From Cristatella mucedo (lineage: Eukaryota > Bryozoa > Phylactolaemata > Cristatellidae): 64,000 nt of DNA. The notes below the pieces were generated by a model, which was not told the origin of the DNA, made no database searches, and saw only the letters and a program-made list of their open reading frames with translations. This document shows, in pieces, positions 43,648 through 54,485 of this stretch. Location: the NCBI GenBank assembly GCA_009760855.2, contig WPIO01000107.1, positions 995,001 to 1,059,000 on the forward strand. Direction: 5' to 3'. The translations under genes and the position numbers were made by a program. The stretch's first letter is position 1. Each line of letters starts with the position of its first letter.

Positions 43648-43713
43648 AGCAAAGTGGCATAGAATTCCTTATTGAGCTGCAAGCAATATGCATTGTTTGG
43701 CACTGTGATGTTG
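43648..43713 (-). CDS. Candidate exon of an unidentified gene (exon w1)
   Basis: One base, 21 codons (NITVPNNAYCLQLNKEFYAT and L), then two bases at the donor CT|gtaact. Phase agrees with w2, so the joined reading passes from FYATL through L to PDQTILEKYL without a stop. Upstream exons were not found. Function unknown. Confidence 0.4.
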
Positions 43714-43759
43714 CTTTCTCAACAATCGCAAAAAGGGCCTTCACCCACTATAATTCCAC

Positions 43760-44209
43760 ATTGGTGCAACAAAGTTACTGGTGTGCATGTGCCGCTGCTT
43801 TTTCTCTTAGCCTAATCACAAAGATCAGTATAAAGCTCTATTACTCACTGTCGTCTCAGCATCTACATGAAAATATCTGATTTCTCTAACCTCTGTGTTC
43901 AGTCACTCTCGATTTTTTCTGTGTCATTTAATCAATCTAATTGTAGTATATCTTGCTACCTTGTATATCTTGCTACCATCCTTCCAAAATATATTCCTTG
44001 TCTGGGATTATGTATTTGTGTAATTTCCACAGATCTTCAACTTCTGCTTTCAGACTTCCTAATAAGCAGCCTCTATCGGTTAGTCACCGAGAGTCTGTCT
44101 CTGTTTCTATAGATATTTTAATGTTTTGTTTGCCCTGGCTCAAAGATATATCTTCCTAAATGCATACGAACCAACACGATAAAACATACACAAGTACAGG
44201 TACCCAGGC
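43760..44209. other. No feature recognised
   Basis: AT-rich; probably intron or upstream sequence of the unidentified minus-strand gene. I found no exon with good splice sites. Confidence 0.35.
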
Positions 44210-44440
44210 GTACACACACACACGAATAACAGACAACACACACACACACACATACATACACACAAACACACACATACATACATACACACAAACATACACA
44301 CACAAACATGCATAGAGATACAAAGACGGCCATAAACACATGCACCGAGACATAGACAAAGTGAGCGCACGCACACAGGCACACACACACACAGACACAA
44401 ACACACACACATGTACACACATGCACACACACAGAGAGGT
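44210..44440 (+). repeat. (CA)n-type microsatellite, imperfect
   Basis: cacaca runs with cata and aaca interruptions over 230 bp. Cys/Val-rich mock proteins on the minus strand come from this. Confidence 0.95.
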
Positions 44441-44518
44441 TATCTGCCTGTAATAACCTGTATGCATACTGATGATTCATATGTTTGGAGTTTATCGGAT
44501 AAACACTTGCGATATGAA

Positions 44519-44547
44519 TATACCTGTATATATATATATATATATAT

Positions 44548-44612
<65 letters not shown>
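44519..44612 (+). repeat. (TA)n microsatellite
   Basis: Almost pure tata tract with one cataca interruption. Confidence 0.95.
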
Positions 44613-44613
<1 letters not shown>

Positions 44614-44884
44614 GTACATATATAATAAGCTAGGGGTTTGTGAACCGGTCCTTCAGTCCTTAAGGTCACGTTCTTGTTGAGCCCTTACAGTACTACTGCG
44701 ATTGAATAGCAATGAAACGAAGCTATACGAAAGGCATTCAAGCATATGTCTCAAGCCATCTCATCGGTAATACAGCAGCCACAAAGACTCAAATCGTAAT
44801 GCTTTAGACTTTTTCAGCTTGCACTTTGGCGTGCATAGGAACAAACTGGTCACCTCACCCAATATAGTCACGCGATGGGCAAAG

Positions 44885-45030
44885 CTAAGTTACGAGTACA
44901 GTCGTGGAGAGGTGAGCAGCATCGAAGCGGTAGGCTGAGCATGACCGCTGGAAACGACGTAACGGAACATTCTGCATGAGAGACCTAGCGTCTGTGCTCG
45001 AGCATTGTGGAAGTGAGTTATGCTGTAGCT
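44885..45030 (-). mobile_element. Possible LINE family B fragment, decayed
   Basis: gtgagcagcatcgaagcggt, gaccgctggaaacga and attgtggaagtgagtt recall the antisense LINE B at 2330-2440. Weak. Confidence 0.35.
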
Positions 45031-45306
45031 GCACGCCAAGAGATGCAGCAGTAGATAAGACGCAAACGACAGCCAGCCATTGCTGCCTGTCTCCAGGCTT
45101 TGTGACCAAATATCACAGGGAGGTGTTACAAGACTCGCGGTTTTGCCGAATGCATTGAGTTCTGTTCGGTTGATGCTTTAGGAAGCCCGTCACCCGCTAG
45201 CCTAATTTTCATTTTTGCTACATTCATTGAGAACATTGAGTCGCCTTACATTCGAATAAAATGGCGAATTCAACGAAGTCTTACGAAGAGCAGTTACCTC
45301 ACTCTG

Positions 45307-45530
45307 TCAAGTCGCACGGGCAGCAAGCACGGCGTCCTTGAACTCGGGGTTGCTGACCGATGCAGCTCTTTGACGTCTGTGGTCCCGCTGGTAGGTTCCC
45401 CTGCCGATTAGAAGGATGGGGGGGGGGGGGCGGGGGCGGTAGCTCCCGCCAGGCTCTTTGTACGCGGTGGCCAAGCCTGACTTGCATTCGACCCTTACCG
45501 CCATTTTTCCGACGGGAAACATAAATACGG
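45307..45530 (-). other. GC-rich island with a possible first exon
   Basis: Isolated GC-rich segment in AT-rich surroundings, with a G13 run (45418-45430). On the minus strand, gaaaaATGGCG is followed directly by gtaaggg, a good donor, which would make a tiny first coding exon (Met-Ala). It is in the right place and orientation to be the promoter and exon 1 of the unidentified gene at 42.3-43.7 kb, but nothing proves the link. Confidence 0.25.
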
Positions 45531-45711
45531 TAGGCGATACACGGAAACTGACCAAACTGTAAGTTGGGATATCAGCGGTAAATACTCAGCAAACAACCGG
45601 ACCGTGCAGCTTCATTGCGGACGAGTGATCAGATAGGCAGCAGTAAGGCTCCGTTACCTTACCCACTGGACGTGGGCAAGCGAAAACTCCGTCTACGCTC
45701 AAGCGCTGTCT

Positions 45712-45835
45712 CACAGCGAGGATAGCCAGGATAAGATTCTCGCCTTAAACGACCAAGGTCTGGGGCTCAAGCCCCGCGTCAAAGGTAAAGCGCCTGGAGT
45801 GAGTTCAAGTTCTTTTAGCTGCGTTTACACGACAG
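45712..45835 (+). mobile_element. SINE family S2 copy
   Basis: tRNA-like head (gataagattctcgccttaaa, cgaccaaggtctggggctca) and tail (aagcgcctggagtgagttca, agttc). Confidence 0.6.
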
Positions 45836-46047
45836 ACTTCCACACAGCTTTTGGGTAGATTTCCCACAGATTTGGGCTACTACGTCATCATATGATACAT
45901 TTGGGGAGAGGAACCAAATCGGTAGACTCAGGCCGGGAATCTGTCCCAAAGTTTTTGAGTCCACCTGACGAATACAAAAACCCGAGGCTAATCACAAACA
46001 CCACCCACAGCCAATATAAAAGTGGCTGACGTTCGTAGGCTCGAGTT

Positions 46048-46250
46048 ATCTTAATAGTAATAATAATAAAAATAATAACAATGCACTTGATAAAGCGCCC
46101 TCAGAGAACTCAATCTCTTTCTAGGCATTTTGCATTTGCTGCAAGGGGAAATGCGATTGAATGGTGAGTAATATCTTGCTTGATAAACAACATGAATAAC
46201 ATGTTTAGGGGTGAAATTCACAGGGTCAGCATGCAAGTGCGATATGCTAA
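46048..46250 (-). mobile_element. LINE family A, 3' fragment
   Basis: Antisense tail (aat/aac)n, cacttgataaagcgccctca, 3' UTR; truncated at about 46250. Confidence 0.8.
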
Positions 46251-46255
46251 TTATA

Positions 46256-46640
46256 TAATAATAATATTTTTTGATAAAGGGCTTTCATGGAAAATAATTG
46301 CTTTACATTTGCTGCAAATGAAACACGATCGAATGGTGAGTGGTATCATGCATGATAAAAAAATAGATAAACACATTGTTAGGGGTGACATGCACAGGGT
46401 CTGCATGCAAGTGTAGTTATTGGCTGCATGCAACAGTGTCAGAACGGTTAAGTACACAGGGGACCAATCACAAGGACCCACTAAATGCTTTAGTAAATAA
46501 GTGCATTTTTAATTGTTTTTAAATTTGGTCAAGTCAGGTAATGTCGCGACGGAAGTCAGACGTGAGTTCCAGGTTTTGGGAACATGTGAATTAAAGGCAC
46601 GGTCTCCAAAGGATTTGAGGTTTGTACGAGTACCTTGAGG
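46256..46640 (-). mobile_element. LINE family A, second 3' fragment adjacent to the first
   Basis: Starts with a degraded tail and reaches farther into the reverse-transcriptase end (gcacggtctccaaaggattt). Diverged from the other copies. Confidence 0.75.
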
Positions 46641-46794
46641 CGCTCAGAGCAAGTCGTTGAATATGGGATGCTTACGAGTTGTAACCAAAGTTCCAGCCAT
46701 TTCTGCACAGCAAACACCGTGTGTCTGTTTATCAAATCCACTGGCAAACCAATAACGGGGAACATTAATTAGCACCATACACACGTAGCGGGCC

Positions 46795-46890
46795 CTTTGC
46801 AGCAAATGTAACGCGCCTAGAAAGAGATTGAGTTCTCTGAGGGAGCTTTATCTAGTGCATTATTATTATTATTATTATTACTTGGTACCG
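46795..46890 (+). mobile_element. LINE family A, extreme 3' end
   Basis: Sense: ccctttgcagcaaatgtaac, the inverted repeat, and a pure (att)n tail. Confidence 0.8.
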
Positions 46891-48007
46891 CTCCCTTTCC
46901 AAAACAGTTGTTTTAAATTCTTATATTCTTTTTTATTTATATTCTTCTCATACTACTCTACAATGATGACTGTAGCGGCGAAATCTACTTCAACCTTCGC
47001 TGGCTTGGCGTCTCCTGGGAAACCCTCATTCTTACGAGCTTCCCGAATTAAAGCCCGAGCTGTCGTGGGCGGGACTTTGTAATCTTTCGAATCTGTCGCG
47101 GGCAGGAAAGTCTGCGTCTGTTAGGAGGAGAGTCTGCTGTGTAAACACAGCTTAAGACTTTCTACAAATGAATTTTATTTTAGTGATTGTATGAGGAGAT
47201 GTGGATGGCCGCGGCCCAAGGTATAAAAGACACGGGAGCTTGCTGTGCGTGGTACGGCGTAGCGCCGCCTTCATGTTGCGATTCGTATCGGTTACGACAT
47301 GGATGGGTCGCTCAGCGCGGCTTATGTTTTGTGTGCGATCGACGAGTTGTGGAATTGAGCCGGGCGAGATACGAAAATACAATCCGAAATATATCATTAG
47401 TAGGGGATCACATATATTCTAGCACCGGCTCTCATTCTACCGGAGCTTTCTTGTCTTACCTACAGTTGCAGTGCCAGCGACCAACCAACAAAGTGCGGTG
47501 GCTATTGAAATCGTTGGGCGTTGCCCGAACGAGCCAACCTCGTGCGGCGGCTCTTCAAGCCTTCAGGAGTTACCCGAATGGGCCAACCCGGACGCAGTCC
47601 GCCCGTTTGGCCTGCTAGTGCTATCGATCAGCAGTGGCCCCGCCTCGACAGTACCGTGCACTGAGCAGCAGGCCGCCGCCGACGCACACGTATGCTCTGC
47701 GGAGCTGCCGCTTGGCGCTCTACTCTGCGCATTAAAACTTACTACTTTTAAATGCGTACTTTTTAGTGGTATTTCGCCCTAAGAACATTACACCATCAAT
47801 CGACCGCAAATACCCGTCTGGTCGTGGTTTCAACGATTTACTTTTAACTGATCTTGCTAGGGTTGCTGCTAGCGCATAGGTGCGACCGATAGCGCTATAA
47901 AACTGCTCGGATATTGAGACTAATCTTAATTCTCGCGTAGAAAGAGACTATTAGTTCCTCCTCGTGCAGTGCTGTGGTTGCGGTGGGTGGTTGCTCGGCT
48001 CTGTCAG
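46891..48007. other. No gene recognised
   Basis: Moderately GC-rich between 47190 and 47760, with a 143-codon plus-strand frame (47187-47618) that resembles nothing I know. No splice joins or repeats recognised. A decayed LTR is possible, but I found no paired LTR. Confidence 0.35.
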
Positions 48008-48165
48008 ATTTAAGAAAAATACTAGGTGATTTAACAGCCTCTTTTGCATAGCGACAGAAGAATCTCGGTGGCTATTACCAACGAAAGTGCCCTCGGAGAA
48101 CACAGTCTCTTTGTAGGTGCTTTACAATTGCCGCAAAGGGAGCGTGGTCAAATGGTTAGTGTTGT
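48008..48165 (-). mobile_element. S1 SINE fragment followed by LINE A 3' fragment
   Basis: 48008-48080 is the S1 body (aaatactaggtgatttaaca). 48086-48165 is an antisense LINE A 3' end (gtgccctcggagaacacagt, aggtgctttaca) without a tail. Confidence 0.65.
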
Positions 48166-48565
48166 AAATGTCCATGCAGTGTTGTGCGTGTGCTCGGCGT
48201 AGGCAAATTGCCCAGGGCCTCCGTCATAGGGCCTGTTGGCTACAGTTTATTCGGCGGGTCTGTTAGTAGCACGTTAGACTGAACGCCTGCGGTCTGCTTA
48301 ACTCCTGGAATCCGGCAATGACCGTGGTTTCGTTAAATTGACGGCACCGCCCCCGATACCCCAGCCAGTGACGGCGCGGCGCCTGAATGTTTTTGTTTGT
48401 CGGCATTAGGCAGGAGTGCCCTCCAAACCACCGACTTGCCAATCAGAGCGCAGCAATTTTACTGCTAGGCGTTAGCAGCGTTCCCGAACCCAGACTACTT
48501 GGCTTTACCTAGAATCACATCATAGCGTGCTTAAGTGCTCCGAGAGGGAGAGACAATTCTTATCT

Positions 48566-48637
48566 AATGGCTCACTAGGTAAGGCGGTTGCTTTTCACGA
48601 CCTTGGCCCCGAGGTCATGGGTTTGAAGCCAGTATGA
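48566..48637 (+). mobile_element. SINE family S1, head only
   Basis: Sense tRNA-like head (atggctcactaggtaaggcg, cgaggtcatgggttt), cut off where the next LINE tail begins. Confidence 0.7.
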
Positions 48638-48640
48638 ATT

Positions 48641-49262
48641 ATAATAATAATAATATTGCACTTGATAAAGCGCCCTCAGAGAACTTAATCTCTTTCTAGG
48701 CGCTTTACATTTGCTGCAAAGTGATACGCAATAGAATAGTAAGTAAAATCATGCTTGAAAAACAAACAAAATGAACAATATGGTTAGGGGTGACATGCAC
48801 AGGGTCAGCATGCAAATGTGGTTAGTGGCAGCATGCACAGTGTCAGCACGCACACGCACATCGAGGACGAATCACAGGGACCCACTAAATGCTGTCCTAA
48901 ATAGGTGTGTTTTTAAGTTTCTTTTAAATGTGGTCAGGACAGGGGATGTTCTGACGCAGGTCGGGAGGGAGTTCCAGGCTTTGGGAGCATACGAGCTAAA
49001 TGCACGGTCTCCAAGGGATTTAAGGTTTGTACGAGGTATTTCTAGACTGTTGGATTCCGAAAAGCGAGTGGTATGATGCTTGGCCTGATGGGGTAGTATA
49101 TCTGAAAGATAGGCTGGAGCCATAGAATGAAGAGACCTAAAAGTGAGCGACAAAACCTTGAAGTCAATCCGTTGCTTGACTGGTAACCAGTGCAGGTCGG
49201 TGAGAAGTGGAGTAATGTGGCAACTGCGACGCTCACGACAGACAAGCCTAGCTGCAGAGTTG
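48641..49262 (-). mobile_element. LINE family A, 3' fragment
   Basis: Antisense, tail on the left, reaching the [20 protein letters not shown] region of the reverse transcriptase (minus frame 48872-49260). Its truncated 5' end abuts a GT-rich repeat. Confidence 0.9.
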
Positions 49263-49263
49263 A

Positions 49264-49375
49264 ATGAGTGTGCTCGCGTGTGCATGTGTGCATGTGTGTG
49301 TGCTCGCACGCGCACGCCCTAGCACATGTGTGCATTTGTGCATGTGTGCGCGCATGTGTATATGCTCATGTCTTG
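49264..49375 (+). repeat. Imperfect (TG)n repeat
   Basis: gtgtgcatgtgtg units interrupted by cgc, directly at the truncated 5' end of the LINE A copy. Confidence 0.85.
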
Positions 49376-50024
49376 CAATGCCCTGAAAGTATGAATTATT
49401 AGCTTCACTTCACAGCATAGATTACCAAAAATGCTAAGCCACTGAATTTGAACTTTGAGCAGGTTATGACATAGCTGCAAAAAGGAGAGGCTTACGAGCA
49501 TGTGATGTATGACTTAAGCGAGATCATTGCATTGCTTACAACCGAGCCACTCTATAAGGCAAGAGCTTGAGCAGCCTCATGTTGGAAGAGAAACCATCTG
49601 CCGATCGGTTAGTCAGAGTGCTGATCTTGAGCTTCTGTAAGCTTGTACTGGAGTCTGTGGGATGTCCATTGCTGTATCCACTGTACTATGCAAGCAGTTC
49701 TCTTTGCTTTTTCGAATACGGTTTACTGTTAGCCTGTCGTAGAGGATATAGAGCCATATAGAATAATTGCTGACATTTTGCTGCTTTAGCTCTCTGCACA
49801 TCGCATGCATTGTGCAGCTACCCAAACTAGTGAAGACGGCTCAATTTTGATAGTGTGTCAGATGAGTCCGGTGAGGGGGAAGCTAAAGCCTATAGTCCAG
49901 TATACAATGTCAGTGAGTTTTTTCTACAGTTTTCTAAGAGATAAATGCTGAGAAAATACTGCAAAAAATATGTGTCTACCAATAAAATGTTATTAATGGT
50001 TATATATCTATGTATGTCTGTCTT
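49376..50024. other. No feature recognised
   Basis: AT-rich sequence without exons or repeat family members that I can identify. Confidence 0.4.
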
Positions 50025-50545
50025 TGACTCCACCAAGAGTGTGGATTTTATCCAAGAGAGTTTTCTTTAGTACACTCACAGCCTAAGCTGTGGTACGCAT
50101 TTGTAAGCCAACCGATTTATCTCGTGCAACAAAGAGAAAGTGGGAAGCATTGCAGAGTCAGGAGAGCAGTTGGGGTAGTGAGTAACATGGAAGTAGTAGC
50201 TGAGGACGGCTGTAAAAGGATGTGCCATTACCGGAAGCAGGGGAGTAGTTATAGTTACCTAAGAATGGTGGAATGGAGATCCACAGTCTAGGACCTGCAG
50301 AGCCAAAGCTTCTGTCGCCACTGGTCTTTGAGTGAACAATTAAGCAGCTAAATTCTTTTTCATACAGGACGTGAAGGCACGAGGATGCTGAAACTAGTGC
50401 AGCAGTTCAGCAAGGTATGGAGGAGGCAACCGTGGCTAGCCTTGTTTGTCAGCATAAGAACTGTGCTCTGTATCTGTTGATCAACCGGCAGCCATCCTAG
50501 CTCTTTTACCAAAGGAAACACAATGTCAAAACTCTAGACTTTTTA
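50025..50545 (-). mobile_element. LINE family B, antisense 3' part
   Basis: Can be followed from cactcacagcctaagc through agtctaggacctgcagag and gcttctgtcgcca to ccggcagccatcctag, parallel to 2230-2755 but without the heptamer array. Confidence 0.75.
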
Positions 50546-51358
50546 ACTAGCCTTTCAGCCGTTTGCATAGCCAGCTGCATTGGCCTAATGACTTATTTAG
50601 TATCTTACAGTGGACAAACACGTTAAAAGTGGGTCAGCAGTTTAGTAAATTTGTTGGTATAGTAATAAACATATGAAAAAATCATGGCAAAACTGAAGTA
50701 AACCGGAAGTAACATATCTACAATTGTACCGGTCTGTGCATCATACGTGGGTTATGCTCATCTTGCTGAACCTTGGTACCTCGAAGTAGTTGTTGCATCT
50801 TTTTGATGTGAGTGCTGGTGACTTCCAAAAGGCTTCATTACAGTTTAGCCTTGTGCCTTGACAAAATTGTGTATCCCAGTCAATCTTAGCCGATCAAAAT
50901 GAAATTTAAATGTGAGTTCAAATCTACTTGCACGTAAATAAAAGAAGCTTGAACGCAATGTCTATCCAGGCGCTTCACATTTGCCACAAGGCATGAGCCC
51001 AGGGATTTGGTCATCAGATACAATCACCTTGACAAAGGTTGGGGGAGCATCATCACCATTGAACCACACCAGCATGGCACACCACTGCGCTAATACACTT
51101 TATTTTTTTCGTACGAAATCTTTTGTACGTGTCATACAATTTAATGGAGCTTAATTTTCTGCAATCATGGACCTGTATAAAAATAAAATTATAAGAGATA
51201 TTTTCTACAGGGTCCTAAGAGAAATTATTTTTACTTATGGTGCTTTGGAAGCTGCTGCCAGAGAAGCAATAACAAACAGTGATTCAACTGAAAGGTACCA
51301 TACTTGGGAAAGCATGAGCAAGATCGCTTCTGTAGCTTCTTTGTCAAGAAGATAAAGA
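50546..51358. other. No feature recognised
   Basis: AT-rich; a short open frame at 51167-51355 has no known match. Confidence 0.4.
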
Positions 51359-52590
51359 TCATCTGAAGTACCTCTAAAATATGGAGTACCTCAGGGCTCT
51401 GTGCTAGGTCCGGTCCTTTTCACCGTTTATACTCTCCCTCTTGCTGATGTGATTGCCAAGCACAATCTAGGCTTTCACTTCTATGCGGATGACACTCAGT
51501 TGTACCTTTGCTTTGATCCCTCCCAGCCTTCGAGCACCTCAAATTCTCTCAACTCACTTGCTGCATGCATAGATGACATCCGATCATGGATGGCAGCAAA
51601 TTTTCTAAAACTAAACGATGATAAAACTAACTTACTAGTTATGGGCAAACCTAGTGTGATTCAGAAATTGGAAAGGCTGACTTTCAAAATTGGCTCTGCC
51701 AGCATATCTCCAGTTGAATCAGCTCGAAATCTAGGTGTCATATTCCAAAGCGACCTCTCGTTAGACGACCACATCAGCTCCACAGTCAAATCAGCCTATT
51801 TTCAGCTTCATAACATAGCTAAAATTCGGGCTTGTTTAGATAAAGATACCACGTCCAAGTTGGTCCATGCATTCGTGACGTCCCGTCTCGACTTCTGCAA
51901 CTCACTGCTTACTGGCCTACCAGCATGTGCAATCAGGCAATTGCAGCTGGTGCAAAACTGTGCAGCTAGGCTTGTCTGTCGTGAGCGTCGCAGTTGCCAC
52001 ATTACTCCACTTCTCTCCGACCTGCACTGGCTACCAGTGAAGCAACGGATTGACTTCAAGGTTTTGTCGCTCACTTTTAGGTCTCTTCATTCTATGGCTC
52101 CAGCCTATCTTTCAGATATACTACCCCATCAGGCCAAGCATCGTACCACTCGCTTTTCGGAATCCAACAGTCTAGAAATACCTCGTACAAACCTTAAATC
52201 CCTTGGAGACCGTGCATTTAGCTCGTATGCTCCCAAAGCCTGGAACTCCCTCCCGACCTGCATCAGAACATCCCCTGACTTGACCACATTTAAAAGAAAC
52301 TTAAAAACACACCTATTTAGGACAGCATTTAGTGGGTCCCTGTGATTCGTCCTCGATGTGCTTGTGCGTGCTGACACTGTGCATGCTGCCACTAACCACA
52401 TTTGCATGCTGATCCTGTGCATGTCACCCCTAACCATATTGTTCATTTTGTTTGTTTTTCAAGCATGATTTTACTTACCATTCTATTGCGTATCACTTTG
52501 CAGCAAATGTAAAGCGCCTAGAAAGAGATTAAGTTCTCTGAGGGCGCTTTATCAAGTGCATTATTATTATTGTTAATATTATTATTATAA
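51359..52590 (+). mobile_element. LINE family A, 5'-truncated sense copy
   Basis: 1.23 kb copy beginning within the GVPQGS region and ending in the 3' UTR, inverted repeat and ATT tail. Very similar to the copy at 61745-63163, indicating recent activity. Confidence 0.9.
51361..52345 (+). pseudogene. Reverse-transcriptase fragment (C-terminal 60%)
   Basis: Open from the truncation point to [36 protein letters not shown] with intact [43 protein letters not shown], ending FRTAFSGSL. It lacks fingers motifs 1-3 and the endonuclease, so it is non-functional although uninterrupted. Confidence 0.85.
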
Positions 52591-52689
52591 ACCAGATCAG
52601 AGAATCCATCCCTAGGATGGCAGCATCAATTCTGGAATGCTGTTCCCCCTATTCATGTCGCACCTAATGTCCACATTGAAGCTGATAAA

Positions 52690-54485
52690 TAGTGTCCTCG
52701 TCCTGAAGCGTGAATATCCCACTCAAAGAAGACAACAAGTCCTTTGGACCCCATTCCCACTGACCTGCTTCTACCAGGCACTGATGTGCTGCAGCCATGT
52801 ATAAATAACATCTTAACTATGTCATTAGCCTCAGGTCACGTCCCAGCACCTTTCAAAACGGCTGTGTTATACTACTCAAGAAGCCTACACTAGATCAAGA
52901 GAACTTGAGCAACGTCCGCCCAGTCTTCCTTCAACGTTCCTATCAAAGGCACTGGAAAAAGTTGTGGCAGATCAGCTGACCTCATTTATTGAAACTTCAA
53001 ATCTCGCTAGTAAGTTTCCGTCTGATTTTAGAGCTGATCACTCTACAGAGTCAGCATTGCTTCGAGTGTACAACTACCTACACAGGAATGCTGACGTGGG
53101 TAGACTATCTCTGCTTGTTTGCTTGATCTTTCGACAGTTTTTGATACCATCGATCACAAAGTCCTTCTTGAGCGAATCTCCTCTCGCATGAGCATCACTG
53201 ATATTGCATTGCAATGGTTCACGTCCTATCTCAGTGTGAGACTCTATAGTATGTGAATGGACAAAGATCATTTCAGGAATCTCTGATATATAGGGTACCT
53301 CAAGTCTCTCTGCTTTGTCCTGTTATTTTCACGGTTTGTGCTCTTCGTCTTCCCGATATTATTTCCAAGCACAATCTAGGCTTTCATTTCCAGGTAGATT
53401 ACACTCAGTTGTACCTTTGCTTTGATCCCTCACAGCCCTCCAGTACATCAAACTCGCTCAACTCTCTTAGTGCATGTATTGACTACATCCGCACATGGAT
53501 GGCAGCAAATTTTCTTAATTTGAAATATGATAAAAACCAACTTACTAGCTATAGGCAAAATAATTGTGATTAAGAAATTGGAAAGGCTAACGCTCAAAAT
53601 CGGCTCTTCCAGCCAGCATATTTCCTGTTTAATCTGTACGAAATCCAAGTATCACATTCACTAATGAATTTTCAATAGACGACCATATAAGCTCCACAGT
53701 CAAGTCTGCCTACTTTAAGCTACAAAATCTTGCTAAAATTTGGGCTTATATAGACAGGGATACCACATCTAAATTGGGTCCACCCATTTATGACATCAGG
53801 TTTCGACTTCTTCAATTGACTGCTTGGTAGCCTAGCGGCCTGCGAAATCGGGCGCTTGCATCTATTGCAAATCTCTGCAGCAAGGCTTGTCTGTCGTGTG
53901 CGTCTCAGTTGCCATACCACACAGCGTCTCGCCGACCTGCACCGGCTCCAAGCCAAGCACCATCGACTTCAAGGTTGCGTCACATACTTTTAACTCCCTT
54001 CATTCTTCGGCTCCAGCCTACCCATCTGATCTTCTCCACCACCAGACTTAGCATCGTCCCACCTACTTTTTGGAAATAAGTTTACCTATACCTCAAACAA
54101 AACTCAAATCCTTTGGAGACCATGCATTGCAGTTCGTATGCTCCCAAAGCCTGGATCTCACTTCCGACTTGCGACACGACATCCCCTGACTTGACCACAT
54201 TAAAAAGAAACTTAAAACGCATTTATTTACGACAGCATTTATTGTGTTCCTGTGATTCGTCCTGTATGTGCTTCTGCATGATGACACTGCTAAATGTTAA
54301 CACTAATCCATCTAGAATTCTGACCTGGGCATGCCACCCCTAACCACGTTATTATTGTTGTTTATTGAGCATGCTACCACTAACCATTCAATCGTACTTC
54401 ATTTGCAGCAATTATAAAGCACCTAGAAAGAGATTGAGTCATCTGATGGTGCTTAATCAAATACCTTCTTCTTTTTGTTTATTAT
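52690..54485 (+). mobile_element. LINE family A, older sense copy
   Basis: Longer but decayed copy directly after the previous one. Recognisable parts are LASKFPSDFRADHSTESALL, LNSLSACIDYIRTWMAANFL and the 3' UTR and hairpin at 54400-54460. Many stops and frameshifts. Confidence 0.8.

Noticed and set aside
44118-44669. 183-codon Cys/Val/Tyr-rich minus frame
   Set aside because: It is the translation of the CA and TA microsatellites.
47187-47618. 143-codon plus frame as a gene
   Set aside because: No domain, no signal sequence and no splice partner; the region is only moderately GC-rich and the frame length is within chance expectation.
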